NCBI GenBank assembly: GCA_025677815.1
Contig: JAIXMP010000001.1
Coordinates: forward strand, 1,736,001 to 1,800,000
Direction: 5' to 3'
Origin: Phascolomyces articulosus
Taxonomy: Eukaryota; Mucoromycota; Mucoromycetes; Mucorales; Lichtheimiaceae
DNA length: 64,000 nucleotides
Positions within the stretch are counted from its first letter, which is position 1; each line of letters starts with the position of its first letter. The notes under the pieces were generated by a model. That model was given only the letters and a program-made list of their open reading frames with translations, ran no database searches and was not told the origin of the DNA. This document shows positions 27,686 through 43,841 of this stretch, one piece after another. The position numbers and the translations under genes were made by a program.

Positions 27686-30600
27686 GATGTTCGATGGATG
27701 GATGGATTGGCTTAAAAGATATGGCCTTTGAAAGAGAAGGTCTTTATGATGGACAGGAAGCTGGCGGTGTAAAATTGCCCGGTTTCCAAATTCATTCAGT
27801 CCGACCCGGAAATCGTGCTGGTATTTTGTGGAGAGAGAGGAAGTACTTGCTGACTTTTTATATATGCTATTCTATACTATGTAAAAGAAGATGTACTTCT
27901 AGTGAACGATGTATCTCTCTAATACAAGTACCATCGTTATTTGATATATAGTTATATGTATATATATATACCTTTTTCTTCATTATATTTGGCATCATTT
28001 TTTTTTACTCAAAAAAGTTAAAGTTGGATAAGAGATAAGTTATATTGTGAAAATATGATGGTCTCTTGGATAACATTGTAGAACCAGCTTTTGCAATTGA
28101 ATATTGTTCTATAAAAAAAGAACATTTGCTAGTACTCTTTTTTTTGAAAAAAAAAATTAAAAACTTAAAAACTTAAAAAACTTAATATGGATGTACATAA
28201 ACATTACATCTCACTCTTTTTTCAGAGGAGTCATAGTAACATCAGGCCACAAATTAATTTTCCAGCAATATAAAAAAAACTGCATATATTGCTACTATAA
28301 CAAAAAATAGTAAAGCTAATCACTATCCTATATTGTAGTACTGGACATACTTTTTTCACCAAGACTATTTGAAAGTCTTTACATGATGCAAATTGTCCGT
28401 CCGCCGATTGTTGAGCATGACAATTGTCTTATCGGTGGACAGAGACACAAGGAAATAGCATATGCACTATTGACTACTATAATAAATCGTAGCGTGTCGA
28501 TGTTAGAGATGGGAGGATCTTGTAAAAGATACTGCTCATATTTATTACTTTTGTGGGATATATATGTCGAACGGCGCGTAACATGATCGGAAATGATACA
28601 ATAATACCAATCTACATTCTATATGTACCAACACATTAATCAGGTTTAAATTGTTACGGCATATAATAAAATGCATCATCAAGTGTTGAGATGATTATAT
28701 GTTTTTTCAAGTTTCTGATCCTTACAAAGATGACATCGAGGGGGATCAATAAGTAGATATATTATATGAGAGTATTCATTCAAAAATCTGGTAATAGTAA
28801 TAAAAAGTATATATTCGTTCGATTGAGCAATTTTTATACCATACACGTAAATGATTCGAAGTTATTCTTTATGTTCGTTGAATTTTAGTGTTATTACTAT
28901 ATTCTTTACTTACGCCCTATTTTTTACATTGCTCTATTTAATACTATAGACAATTCACTAAAATATACCACCCCTATATATCTAAATAATAATAATAATA
29001 TAAATGATGTAGGTATTCTATGTTAAAAGATGTAACTACTTGGAAAAGAAGTTTCCAAATAATTGTGTCGCCATGAACGTTCATTACTTGTTATGTCTGA
29101 ACATCAGCCATGGGCTGGCCAAGCTTATTCTTTGTACGATTTTTGGTTGATCCCGCTCATGGGTGATTCATGATACCCACCCTACTATAAGTATCTATTG
29201 TACAATTTACCAAGTATAGCCCTCGTCTCAATGGAAATAAAGTAATTTACTCAAAAAAAGAGAGAAACCATGATACTAACGAATGGTACAAACTGGGGCA
29301 GGTTACTTGTACCAAACCCGCCCCATTGATATATACATTTTTAATATAGAAGCAATGTATGAAGGATAGTGTGTGGCCATATTCCTGGTTATATATATAG
29401 TAAAGAAGGATGATAATAAGACAAAAACTAAAAACACCAAAAATATAAAAGTATTGAAAAATAAATATATCGTAATAATACAGAATGCACAAAGTGAATA
29501 GCTGTAAATGAAAAAAAATACCTATCCGAATTCTGAAGAAAAATCTTTCAGTTATCAGCGGTTTTGCTTCATTTCCTTCCTCCAGAGTATATAATGCATG
29601 TAGGTAATGCCTATATGTAACAAAATAAGATAATGATGATAAATAGATTCTCATCAGAGGTTTATAATAAATGTTTCATTTCAAATATCTTGAAAATAAC
29701 TGTCACTCTTCCTTGCGTACGTACATTAAACCTGAACTAGTGACGAGTATTTATTTGTTCCACTATCACCAGTCCAGATCCTCTGGAGGAGGCTCCAGGG
29801 AGCTATTGTTAAATCTATTACAAAATATGAAAATGGTGTAAATTTACTACTATATACTGAAGGATATTAGAACGTTTTTTTTTCGCTGAATGGTGATGGT
29901 ATATAAATATTACCATTTGTATATAGAACAAACCACAAGTAATGGATGATATGATACATCAAACCTAAAAACAAAAAGAAGATGGATCCTATGTATGAAT
30001 GAAAGAAAAGCGAATAAGTTAAACGTAGAAAGAAAGAAAAGTGTAATCAAAATATACCATGTGGTTGTTTTTTTTTCGTCAAAGAAATTAATCATCAGCG
30101 TGTGAAAGTTATTCCTATTTAAAAAATAACAGCTCTTTATCACCATTACCAAACTCGGTCTATTTACTCTGTCTCTCATAAAAATGCGTGAGTATATCAA
30201 TATGGTTGAATTGGCTCAATTTTCACCGTTCTTTTGCAAAATAATAAGGCTCTATTATTATATATCGATATTTATCAATTTTGGATTAGAAACCAGAGAA
30301 ATTAAATGCAGTTTCTCTCCATCCATACTACTCGAATACATATACCAAAGAAGAGTATTTTTGTTGAAATTAGATAAAGTAATAAAGCACTATGCATTCT
30401 ATTCAAGTTGCTATCCAGCAATCGTTGTTGTAAGATTCCAAGTATGGAAAAAAGATGGAGGTGGTACAAAAACATGGATTGGTTCTTTCAAGTTTCGGGA
30501 AACTCCATGTGTAAACATGAACAATGATGATAAAATGATACAATTCATGGACTATGACTTCATTATCAAATGAAACAGTAGCATAATACTATGCTATTTT

Positions 30601-31620
30601 ACAGAAAAAGAAAATTAACAATTATAGAATTGATAAAAGCAATAATGATGATTGGGTGATTAATATATCTAAACGATAGAGTGAATGAAACAATAGTTTA
30701 TACCAGATGACGGCGATGGATGGATGGGAGGATGCTTTATAACTCAAATGTCACCAGTGATGTATATTTTATCTACTGTTGATCAGCAGAATTGATAATA
30801 ATTAGTTATAAATGAAAAAATACAGATGGTGAACTTATCATTATCTCTATCCAATCATTTGAAGATCTAATCTAAGCTGATAGATTCCCCATATATAAAT
30901 TATACAAGATCGATTGATAGGGTATTAATATAATATACTACTACCACCTTATTTTTTTTCTTGGATTTTTCTTTTAAATAGAACATTCCAATAACAAATA
31001 ACAAATGGTGGCATTTTATTATTATTGTTTAGAAAATGATAAACAAATGTTTTTTTTATAAATCTGATCAGTTTTTATGAATGATTAGAATAAACAAAAA
31101 TGGACAAGTTGTTATCCTGAGTGATCTTCCCTAGCATTTTACAACTCCCCCGTAACTTTCAGTCGATTTTCCAGGTTTGCCCGCATAAGTTACTATTGTA
31201 GCATTAGAATTTACCTTTATCTATTTTGCATCAATGCCATTTTGCACCAATCAATACGAGATGATCATTCCACACAAGTATTATACTTTTTCTTGGTTTA
31301 TCTAACACGCCGTCTTTTACTTTTTGCTGGCTATAATTTTAACCCAATGGTATTTCATCACTATATCTAACAAAAGGTCCCAGTAGAATAATACTCTAGT
31401 TGATTATATACAATTGGTATAAACACATGATTTGATTACAAATTAACAAAAAAATATGAACTGGTTGCGTAGTCCCTGTTTCAATTGCATCCTTAATAGA
31501 AAAAAAGAAAAAGAATCATTCTATCTTTTTTTATTTTTGCAAGGTTGTAATTAATGTTTATATATAGCGTCGGTGTTCTAATGAACCATCCTCTTCATAT
31601 AGCGTATTTACTAAAAGTCA
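27686..31620. other. Long gene-free region
   Basis: Nearly 4 kb has no gene I can support. Open frames at plus 27694-27951, 28383-28586 and 30184-30573 and minus 29247-29654 and 29910-30200 have no motifs and match background composition. The 30184-30573 frame is the most protein-like at its C-terminal half. The left end is the P1 promoter. Confidence 0.45.
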
Positions 31621-31766
31621 TCGGAGTAAGACCCGAGTCGCGACCTGACGTAGCTTGGGCCGAGTTGCAAAAAAAAAAAAATATAAATTCACTCTAGTTT
31701 GAGGACCCATGTGGGGTTTTCTTTTCTTTCTTCTTCATTCTATCACATTCTTCTCTTTTATAAAAC
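31621..31766 (+). promoter_or_regulatory. GAPDH promoter: GC-rich patch, TATA box and CT leader
   Basis: A TATA-like ATATAAA lies at 31681-31687, about 80 bp before the start codon. A C/T-rich leader (about 31720-31760) leads into the ATG. A locally GC-rich stretch (about 31621-31668) just upstream of the TATA stands out from the AT-rich surroundings and may hold activator sites. This is inferred from position and composition. Confidence 0.55.
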
Positions 31767-33167
<1,401 letters not shown>

Positions 33168-35499
33168 ATGCATTTCCCCCCATCATATCTTATATATAAC
33201 ACATACTCATCATAAAAAAAAGTTCCGCAAATCCCATAACACGCACAGACAAAAAAAATTATGACATGTGTAATCTTTTTTATAACCCATCCTAATGTAC
33301 ATAAACAAATGGAATAAAGAAATATAAAGAGAATTGGAAGGTATTTCATATACCAACCATCTTTTGTTGCAATGTAAAAAAAATACACTCGATCCATATT
33401 TTATTATGATAATGATGATGGTTCTTATGCCAAACAATAATAATGGAAGCAAAAAATAATTAACCTTGTTATTATTACTTTACGTGATCCGCGTTTCTAA
33501 ATGCATATGTCAATACCTACTAAATACTAATAACTAAAGTATGACCGGGACTGGCAATAGTGAATGTTTTGTTTTCGTGTTCCTGAAGTCCCCGCGTTTT
33601 CTCACGTTCCGCTTTATGTCCATCATCATCATATGCGTTTTTTTTTATTTTGGTTCTTGGTTATTCGTAACTCCGATTGTTTGGAAATGTCAACGGCTCT
33701 CCACCGGGTTTCCCCGGCGACCAGTTTGTTTTCTTAAGCTGATTTTCAATTCAAATATGTTTATGCGTTGTTTGTTGTATTTATATGTTTTTTTCTTGGG
33801 GGAGGGGAAACAAGAAGACAAACAATCTTAATTGATCCATCATCATATCACCATCATAATGATAAGTAGACCCATTCATTGTTGTATCAATCATAGAATA
33901 GTAAACATAAACTACTTGTCAAAATTATTTGATTCAAGAATATTATTTTGCACGTGCGGATCCATTATCGTTTCAATTTTCATGACGTCAAAAATAGAGT
34001 GAAAGTACTACGAACATAAAAAATTATTCGGGTTCGAAAACTATTATATGGATACATTTTCGTTCCTCGGAACACAAGTTTATAATGCTTCTTCACCCGG
34101 TTTCACTGAAGGGATCCAGCACACCCATTAGAAGCTTTTTTCCTTTAGGCGGATGAAATTATTCTATTCTAAATGTTGAAAATGACGCCATTAAAAATAT
34201 ATGTTTCAATCATCAATGGATGGACCCGATTCTCTCTTTCTCGAACCCGGTTGTCATCTAATAGAAACCTTTCTATTGTTGGGACATCTGTCACAATGCA
34301 ACATAAATGTATCCTATCCCGGTCAATTGTCATGTTTGTTGTTGACGATGGCCAGGTGCGTTTTTTCTTATCATGCAAATATGGAGGGATCACCCGTTCC
34401 CCGAATCGAAAGAGGTAAAATCCTTCTTTTTCTTTCTACTTCTTCCTTTGTACAAAATTTCGGATCGTGGCGACGAAAATGATAATGTTCAAACGTGATG
34501 ACACATAGACGATGTCAGTTTTATGTTTGTTGAAATTGATAATGATAAATGATAAATGATATTGGGAACGCCAATTAATTATGGAGTAGCACAAAATGAT
34601 TCCATCATGCTTCACAATTGATACGGCAAGAAAGAGAAACGAGGCACAAAAGCTGGTAGAAATTACTGGAACTCGTCAGATGGATAAGGGAGATGTCAAC
34701 ATATAGTATGGATATTATCCTCTTTTTTCATTTGATTTGTTCGATTCAACGACGTTGGCTCCGATATTTCGGTTGACTATTTTTGATCTGGACAAGTCTT
34801 TTTTATTTTGTTGAGAGAGAGATTAGTATGCTTTTTTTTCATCTTCATCCTAAAATTGGCATACCGTCACCCCAGTAAAAGTACTTTATTTGGTAATCAT
34901 GTATCCACTCATGGGTGTTCAATATGCCCAACAAATTGAATAGAGTTATTGACATGGGCCCAAAAAAAAAAGAGAAGATGAATCGAAAATACAAAAATAT
35001 TAAAATGGTGGGGTAAAAAAAAGGTGGGAGTATATTTTAACATATATGCTTCTCTGATGATACGATAAAAACGTCAATTTTGATCCATTAATACAATGGT
35101 GAAAGGAGAGAAAAAGAGTAGTAATCAAAAAGGCATTATTATTGAATGAGCTCATTTATATACATTTTTTTTTCGATTTATTTATTCGTATTTCCATTGC
35201 TTTCGATCAAAAGATCCTGGTATTCAAAAAAGAAAGTTTGTCCAGTAATAAAGTGTTTATGGCTACTTTGACAAGATGTACAAGTAATCATACACCAACT
35301 CCGCACTATCTATAAGAAATATAGCCTTCTTCTTTTGTATACAGGTAAGTATTTTTTTGTAGGCTATTTCATTTAATCGTGGCAATAGTATCATTACGTA
35401 TTAAAACAGTGAGATGTAATTTAGAATGGGTTATTCTATCACATAGTAACTCTTTGGTGATGGCCCTTTGTTGGTTTGTAATAATGTAAATAATATATA
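33168..35499. other. Gene-free region downstream of GAPDH
   Basis: No gene is seen. Short open frames (plus 33541-33831 and 34173-34482) have no motif or splice support. GC-richer islets occur near 33580-33720 and 34080-34130. Confidence 0.45.
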
Positions 35500-37485
35500 A
35501 CAAAAAATCCCAACTTTAAATATGAGTATATCAGGAAAACAAATTTACGCCCCAAAGGCTTTCTGTTATTTCCAGCCTTTGCCTTATATTTTTATCCTTC
35601 AGAATGCAAGGAAGGTTAGTGTGCATTTTATAAATTCTCAAAAATAATGCTATTTATAAAGTCTATAAATGTAATGTGGATACTCCCATTATCTAGAAAG
35701 AACAAAAAGGCTGAGGATTTTAATGCAGAATAGCAAGCCAATAATGATCATGTGACTCTGTTTCTCAGGTACTTCTTTTACTATTACTTTTCCCATTTTC
35801 CAGTATAAGAGCTGAAAATAAGTGCATTTTATTAGTACTGACCTATTATGCTATTAAGGCACAAGTATAAGTAAGTTTCAGAAAAAAATCAAGAAAAGTT
35901 ATGTACATATTTAGTATTTGCAAAACATTTCTGACCTTCCTTGAATATTTCTACGTAGTCTTCCAAAATACTAACAAGTCTAATAGATATACTAGAAGTA
36001 TTCGCCAGGCTTCCAAATCCAGGAATTTATATTTCTAGTCTTCTGAGGCCTCCAGAGGCTCATACAGGCCATTACAGCCTATGTATGAATACTGATGTAT
36101 ATGCCATTAGTTTATCTAAGATACTGATCATAATAAGCAACTTGCTTCTATTCATAAGTTCTTATGTAATACTCGAAAAGATAAAGGACATTTATGTCCT
36201 TCTGAAAGACACTCTATCCTAATAATATACTAATATGTTTTTAAAAGCAACGATGCCTTAAGTGAATAAAAATCATAGAGGATTATTATAAAAAAATTCT
36301 CGAAAAAACTCTAAAAAACACGAATTCGTGTTTTTTTATATGTGTGCTTAATTGATCTTTGCCTAAATTTGTGCATATTTGAGAATACCTTTTTCTAAAA
36401 TGTCGGAAAGATCAATAGTTATATTTTATCCAACAGAAAACCGCCATTATGAAGTACTTGATCATGTACTTAACAAAACGAGAACCATTTTTTATATTAG
36501 ATAAAATTAAGTAAAATATTATCCTAGTTCATCCATGTTTTGCTGCTTTGATCTAGTAGTCAGTGTTCTGCATCAAGAAGGAATTGACTAGCTATTTCTT
36601 ATAGGCCAACACCAATTTGATAGATACATGTTATAAAGAACATGTTATTTTAATACAATGCCTGGAAACAGGTATATACGTATCTTATATTTATTATACT
36701 TTATAAGTCTTAAAACCTAAAGGTCACTATAAAATCAATGAAAGTTTTAAATAGAAATGCCAGTGACATAAAATATAACGCTAGCTCTATACATCAAATG
36801 GTGCTTATTTGTATATTACGTATCACCTTCCAAAATGTTTTTAAATATTCAAAAAAAAATTACATACTAGAATATATACATATATATATTAAAAAAGATA
36901 GTACTTCTATCCATTGTTTTAAATATAATGGTAGTAACGATGAATATATAGTAGGCATGACGTCTTGTTGTTGGTTTATTATTTAATACATTCTATCATA
37001 AGTAGTCCTGTAGTATTCTAGGATCAATCTCATTAAGTAATTTACTCTTTTCCGATTCGAGTAAGTATTGCCAAGGTATTAATGAAAGGCGTGTTGTATA
37101 CAAACAAGTTTTCTGGTTGATGTAATGGCCAGCATAAAGGAATGTTGAAGCGTGATGTCCTTATTGAATGGCGTTGTTGTTTATAATCATGCGAAATCCA
37201 CTTGCAGTTTCTATGTCACATTTTGACCCAAAGCGCTTGAAATGATCATTTCTATATCCAAAAAAAAATCAAGAATTAAATACAATTTATTGACCCAGAG
37301 AGTATTGGTCAATGTTTATTGCTTTTATATCGCCCAATACTTGTCACTTTTATGTCCTTTGCATAGTGTTCCTTCTAATTTAGGTATAGCTTGGATCTGG
37401 ATCTGGGAGTACAAACTTTTTTTTTCATATTTTATTTAGGAGTGTGCATCTGCTGAAAAAAACACATATCTTCCGTGGTGTTATC
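35500..37485. other. Compositionally distinct non-coding stretch, possible old repeat
   Basis: About 1.3 kb (35.5-36.8 kb) has fewer homopolymers and microsatellites than its surroundings and is full of TpA and CpA-type words. No reading frame is sustained. It contains a perfect 24-bp palindrome at 36313-36336. It may be a mutated repeat. The right end is the Hat1 promoter. Confidence 0.3.
36313..36336. repeat. Perfect 24-bp palindrome
   Basis: The sequence is a perfect inverted repeat with no spacer: six A, then CACGAA, then its exact complement ending in T. It could extrude a hairpin or be a binding site for a dimeric protein. No neighbouring gene explains it. Confidence 0.8.
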
Positions 37486-39471
37486 ATGAACTTCTTTTCA
37501 TTTTTTTCTGGCAAAAAAGAAGAAAATATGGATATAACTGAACCGAATATTGCACAATTAGCACCATGGGTTAGCAAGACAACTGATTGTATGGAGTTAC
37601 GATTAGGTAATATTTCAATAAAAAAAACTATAATACAACTCGACGCGATTAAAATATTAAAACACGGGTTTACCATCCAATCCATATAGTACAACCACAA
37701 TTAGATCAACCTGATGCTTCTGAACCCATCACATTTACATCGTTTGAACCTGCTTTTACATATCCTATCTTTGGTGAACAAGAAGTTGTATTTGGTTATA
37801 AAGGTCTTTCGATCCAGGTTAGATCCGTTTTTGATCATGGGAGGAAAAAGGGGTCATCGCGTAACTGTAATCTTAATTTTTCAATCACATACTGAACCTT
37901 TTTTTTTATATTATAGATTTCGTACACATCAGGATCACTTCGAATTTATCCTCGCAATGATTATAAAGAAAAGTATGTAGCCGCTTCTTCATCATCAGCT
38001 TCAACTATACCAGAAAGTGCAGACGACGTATCCAGTATGATATTGGACTTTTTACCAAAGCAAGGTAAAAAAAACAAAGGAATATTTCTTTTTACCCCAA
38101 AGAAACGAACCCACTTTCATCCCTTCAAAAAAAAAAAAAAGAGTGAGACTCATACAAAAAAACATATCATTAGATTGTTTTTCCAATTATGATGAATTTG
38201 TACGTACTGTACAAGAAGATGCAGAAGCATTCCGACCTATGGGTGAAAAAGTACACGAATATACACGCGAATCGAGTGAAAATGATAATGAAGAAGAGCA
38301 TTTTGAAATATATCGAACTTCTTTGGCAAATGAAAAATTCAGAGAATACCATCGTCGTATGCAATTCTTTGTCTTGTTATTCATCGAAGGATCAAGTTAT
38401 ATTGAAGAAGAGGACGAAAAATGGGAGGTCTATACAGTGTATAAACGTCAAAAGGCAGGTGCATCTACCTTTTATCATTTCGTTGGCTATTGTACGACTT
38501 ATCCATTTTTTTACTGGCCTGAATGTACACGTTTGAGAATTAGGTAACCCCTACCCCATCAACTTTTGAAAGAAGGGACGAATAGATGGATGGAATTTAG
38601 TGATTATTATGATGGACAAAAGGTAGAATCAAAATATCTATATAAATAATAACTTATGATTGGTATATATAGTCAATTTTTGATTCTTCCACCATATCAA
38701 AAAGCTGGACATGGAAGTAAGTAAATATGAAAGAGGGAAAAGGAGCGTATAAATTATATGGAACAAGAGGGAGCAAAGAATGAATAGATGTACTTATTTT
38801 TTTTAATGAATAGGTGAATTGTATCAAGTTATTTATTCAACTTGTATGGCAAGAAACGATGTGAAGGAATTGACAGTGGAGGATCCCAGTGAAGACTTTG
38901 CAGATATGAGAGATCGAAATGATTTGCGTTATTTGAATACACATAAGGCCTTGGATGATTTGGTTGCACCTGTTTCTCGAAAGACAATGAAGGAATTACG
39001 ACAAAAATACAAATTGACGGATGTAAGGATTTTTTTATTGATCAATATCAAGAAAGAGGGGTAGGGGCATTTGGGAAATTTGAAGGAAAAAGAAGGTTTA
39101 ATATATGTTGGGAACAGGTAGTAGGACAGCTTTCAATAGCATATTCTAATATATATACTATTTAGCGACAAATGCAACGATGTGTGGAAATGTATTTACT
39201 CTCTCGTGTAAACCGATTACAAAAAGAAGAATACAAAGTATTCAGACTTCAAGTCAAACAACGATTATATTTGTATAACCTTGTAAGTAGCAACAATCCA
39301 ATAAATTTGCACACATGAATGGTATTTTATTAAATAATGTTTTTTTTTTGCTTCAATTTTTCATGATAGGATGTTTTAAAGGATTTGGAATTTGAAGATA
39401 GAAAGGAAAAGTTGGAACAAACCTTTGAAAACGTGATTGAGGATTATCATCGCTTATTGGAAATGATTTAA
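37486..39471 (+). CDS. HAT1: Histone acetyltransferase type B catalytic subunit Hat1
   Basis: Eight exons (37486-37606, 37690-37817, 37917-38064, 38174-38543, 38673-38716, 38814-39022, 39166-39282, 39370-39471) join in phase to 412 residues. Hat1 uses acetyl-CoA to acetylate Lys5 and Lys12 of newly made histone H4, working with an RBBP4-type partner. The N-terminal Hat1 domain is clear (FEPAFTYPIFGEQEVVFGYK). The GNAT core has the SQFLILPPYQKAGHGSELY-type acetyl-CoA motif (Q-x-x-G-x-G at about 265-270) and the acidic catalytic stretch TVEDPSEDF. A C-terminal helical extension follows. The ATG was chosen because it opens a short basic leader directly before the domain. A Hat2/RBBP4-type gene lies about 35 kb to the left. 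Confidence 0.95.
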
Positions 39472-41858
39472 AAAAAGGAAGAGAGGAGCGCTGTACATAT
39501 TCATATATTATTTGTAAAAACAAGGTAAAAAAAAATAAAACTAGTTGTTATTACTATTACTATTGCTACATTTATACAACCTTTTAATTTATAACGTGAT
39601 ATTTTTTCTACAATTTATGATATATACAATTATTCATATTTTTTTTTGTTCATGGCTCTTGGTCATGTCAGAAAACACGGCTACTATTTATCCAACAATA
39701 GCAATTTTTAGTTTTTCGAGTGGATTTTAGAGGAAAGACATTATATGGTATAGGATGCATTGGATCAGACTATATGAGTGACATGTATGACCCATAAGAT
39801 CGTTGATACAAGTATCAAATAAAGGATCATATATAATGATGAAATGTTACAGTAATGAGAAGAAAAAATGTCTCATTTTCAAGATATCTATTTTTAATTC
39901 TTCATTTACTATTTACGATCATTCTATTTCTTCTTACATGTAGTAAAAGAGGCTTAATACATATGCATGATATGTCAATCACCATCCTTCTTTTTTTTTC
40001 TGTTCTGATGATAGACGTATGATTTTATACTTTTACATATCTCTCATCAGCAGTACATGACACATGCATTTACTATTATATAAATCAAAATTATCCCCCC
40101 TTATCCGTCTTCTTTTGTAACTTGTTTTCATTACCTTTTTAAGCAGATCAGTTTTTGTAAATAATCTTGTACATATAGGAGGAAGATGACATAATAGAAC
40201 AGTTTATTGGTAAGGGTATCGCACCGAATGAACATTATGGATTCGTGTTAATTTGAAAAGAGAAATAGAGATACATTTCTTTGTTGTGAATAGATGATGA
40301 CATGAAAGTTTGCTACACACAGCAGGAATCAATAATATAGATCATGACGAAACGTTATATATATTATTGTCGCCGGGTGGCACAATCCAATTTTTCTATG
40401 GAGTGAAGAGAGAGAAAGAAGTTGAAAGAAGAAAAAAAACGATGAGCTGATAAATGACTGAGGTGATGATGGTTACAAAAAATGTATTTTTGTTGTTGTT
40501 TTTGTTTTTGGCTTTGCTCGCAAGTGAAGAAAACCACATTCATGGTCCCCAAGACCATATTTAATCACCTTGTTACTTTGTACAACATTTCCTGATTATA
40601 TGTATTAGTTTTTTATGCATAAGAGCACCCATATTATTAACTTTTATAGGATTAGTGTATAACTAAATGATATGTTATTATCTTACAAGAGAGATATTTT
40701 ATGACGTTTTGAGCAGCAGTGATCATCTTGTAAACCTTAAATATTTCGTCTTACAAACATAAGGCACCACGTCGGATAAAAAGCTACCGATGATCTCTTC
40801 TGTAACCATAGATTCTTATAATAATGACAAGGTGCATTGTAGTTTTTTTAAGAAAAAAGTTACTTGACCCTCATCTAATGTTAAAAAGTTGTTGATTATA
40901 AAAAAAACATGGGTAACCGCTACACAAAAAATGAGAGATGATAACAACATACTTTTTCCCTTTGTTATTGTTGTTAGGTAATGATTGTGGAAGAAGGAAA
41001 AAAAATATTCTCAGTTACACTTATAATTTGGCATATAAAAAAATGACTGAGTAAAAAAGTTGTTCAAGGTGCCACATCATTCTTTATTTATCTAACAATA
41101 ATCTAATATAGCTACAGAATTAATCCTGGGCGATAAACAATGTACGTTTTGTTATTAGTGAGTTGTATTAATGAATTTCCCAGCGACAAAAACAAAAAAG
41201 TTCCAATGTGTAATAATAATATGGTTCCTCTGACATGAGCGCGTGAACATATCTTGGATGTTTTTGTAAAAAGTTCATGTGTAAATTAACAAGTTAGTAT
41301 TAGTATCATTTATGAATGCCAACTTTATCTTTTTTGTATTTTTGGGTATAATAGAGAATTAATACCTATTGGTTTATATAATATTGACAAGTTCTATATA
41401 ATAAGGAGATGAAGATTTGAATGATGAGGTGCTAATTTTTATGATGACAATGATGATCTAGTATCACTATATCTATCAACAAGAAGACTAATATCTATAT
41501 TGTAGTATTATCAACCTTATATTTTTTATGATGATGTACAGAACGATAGAATTCGAATCCCATGGTTCCCATTTCCAAATAAAAGCAATCCCCTCATCCA
41601 CGCACTTAATTTATCCCAGATTCTTGTTATTTAGTGACCATATGCTTTTTGGAATCCTAAAATGCCACATACTCCATTGAACACACATACACAAGTTTAT
41701 GCTCCCATGATTGCACTGTGTAACTTGCACCTCGGAAGTCTAAATCCTACCGAGTAACGAGAGATTTTTTTTTGAATGCATAAAGTTGAAAGGGAAAAAA
41801 TGTCAGTCTGTAGGATAAACCGTCATCGACTTGCATTATTGTGTATATTGTACGTGCA

Positions 41859-41861
<3 letters not shown>

Positions 41862-41893
<32 letters not shown>
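41862..41893. repeat. TA dinucleotide microsatellite
   Basis: About 16 uninterrupted TA units lie in intergenic DNA. Confidence 0.95.
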
Positions 41894-41895
<2 letters not shown>

Positions 41896-43801
41896 AGTTA
41901 TTAGCAAATAAAATAATTATTTTATTATTATTACTATTATAATATAAAATGATTATAGAGTATGTGGAGAAGAAGTGGAAAAAAGACATTTAGTTGCTTG
42001 ATAATATAATCACAGTTGCATTATATGGGGTGCCATTATATGCTGGTACATACTATTACAATTATTATTACATAAAAAAAGTTCGGGTAACTTATCGTAC
42101 ACGTCTTCTTTCTTTCTCCCCCCAACGTAACCATCATTCTTGTATTATATAATATTTATACTTAGTGAAATGACGATGATGAAAGAGGGGCGTTTACATT
42201 AAATGGCTGCGCATTTTACTCTTGTTCTATTTTATTCCTCCTCTTTTAATTTACGAACCCCCAAAACCCTTCTTGCTCTTTAATTATAATCTTATTCTCT
42301 TTTTTTGGAAGGAACCTTTAAAAAAACATGAAAAAGAGAACATTTGGGCGTTTTTTTTGTGGTATTCATGGGTTCGTGTGTATCCTGTGACGAATAAAAA
42401 AGGTGCAGATGTCCGTTTTTTTTTTACAACAACAACAACAAGGAACAGGTGGCTCGTGAATATAGAATTATATAGAGACGAAGAAGAAAGAAAGAATTGG
42501 AATGCATAATGCGAAAATATGAATTGAACTACTTTATGTTGTCATTTTTTTATTATTATTTTGAAATGACAATTTAAAGGAGAAGAAGCGCATCTAAAGA
42601 AAAAAGATCAGGGCATGTCATCCATGTCATGCATTAAAGTGGCTTCGTTTTTGATGTATTATATGTTTATCAATCTTATTGTCTATTACCATTTCTTTTT
42701 AGAGCGCGTTTCCACGATGAATAGCAGAAGATTTACGTAGGAAAATCGTGTTTTTTTTCCAAGTTTTATAGACAACAAAATCAACTTTAAGCTTTCAAAT
42801 AGCAAGAAGATTTTTTTCGTTCATTCATAACTATATACATTTACATAGTTATGTAATAGTTGTAGTTTATGTATATATCTTTATAATCTATGATTAATCA
42901 TTTATTCGAAACTAATTCAAAAATACTTGTTATTCATGATGCACCGGGAAAATGGTAATTCAAATTTTAAAAACAATGCAAGATATTCAAAGTCCCATCA
43001 TCTCGCCTCGCATCAAAAAAAAAAAAGGTCGCGTATCTCTATTACACACTACGAATGACTTTATCTTTTTTTTTTCACCCGAGTCAGAAAAAATAATAAT
43101 GACAAGTTACGAATATCGTAAACACACGCCATAAGTTACCTAACAAAATAGATGGATCATTATTATTTTTACGCTCGTACTAGCATTAAAACCTTATCAA
43201 TTGAAAGACATAATCATATTCAAATTTTAAAATCGTGAGAAGAAGGTAAAAGAGAATTGTTTTAGGGTGAAGAGAAAGAAATAAAAAGGATGGGGGAGTA
43301 AAAAAAACAAGGAAAAGATTGTTTGATTGATAAAAGAAATTCATCTCCGGTAAGAAAAAAATGTTGACAAGTAACTAAAAGCAAAAATAAACGTCTGTGC
43401 TTCTATTAAAACGATGTTGTTTTTATGGGTCAAAAAATTTCGGGGATCGCTTGACGATTTGGTGATATGTGTATCCTAAAAAGCTGAGTGGAACTCTTTC
43501 TGTGTATGTGTATTAGAGTATTCTATGTGGTCTTTGCACTACAGACCCATCAAAAAAGGCGACTTTCCTACCAATCAAAGTAGGCCCCGTGATGATGAAA
43601 GGATGGGTGTATATCTAATGTTGTATGTGAATCCTCTTATATATATACACTTACCACTCTTTGTATAGGTAGTACATAGATACCCATGGGTTTTTTGTTG
43701 TTATTAATATTATTATATCTCTCCAAAATCAGAAGGTAGTCATTGTTATGGCATCAAAAAAAAAGAGAGAGAGAGGTCAAAAGGGTTCTTTTTATTTATT
43801 A

Positions 43802-43803
<2 letters not shown>

Positions 43804-43834
<31 letters not shown>
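43804..43834. repeat. TTA trinucleotide microsatellite
   Basis: About ten ATT/TTA units lie roughly 200 bp upstream of the tiny Cys/His ORF. Confidence 0.9.

Positions 43835-43841
<7 letters not shown>

Noticed and set aside
30184..30573. 129-codon plus-strand frame
   Set aside because: The second half looks somewhat protein-like, but there is no motif, no splice context and no neighbour support; it may be chance in AT-rich DNA.
42222..42509. 95-codon plus-strand frame
   Set aside because: No motif; composition tracks local homopolymers.
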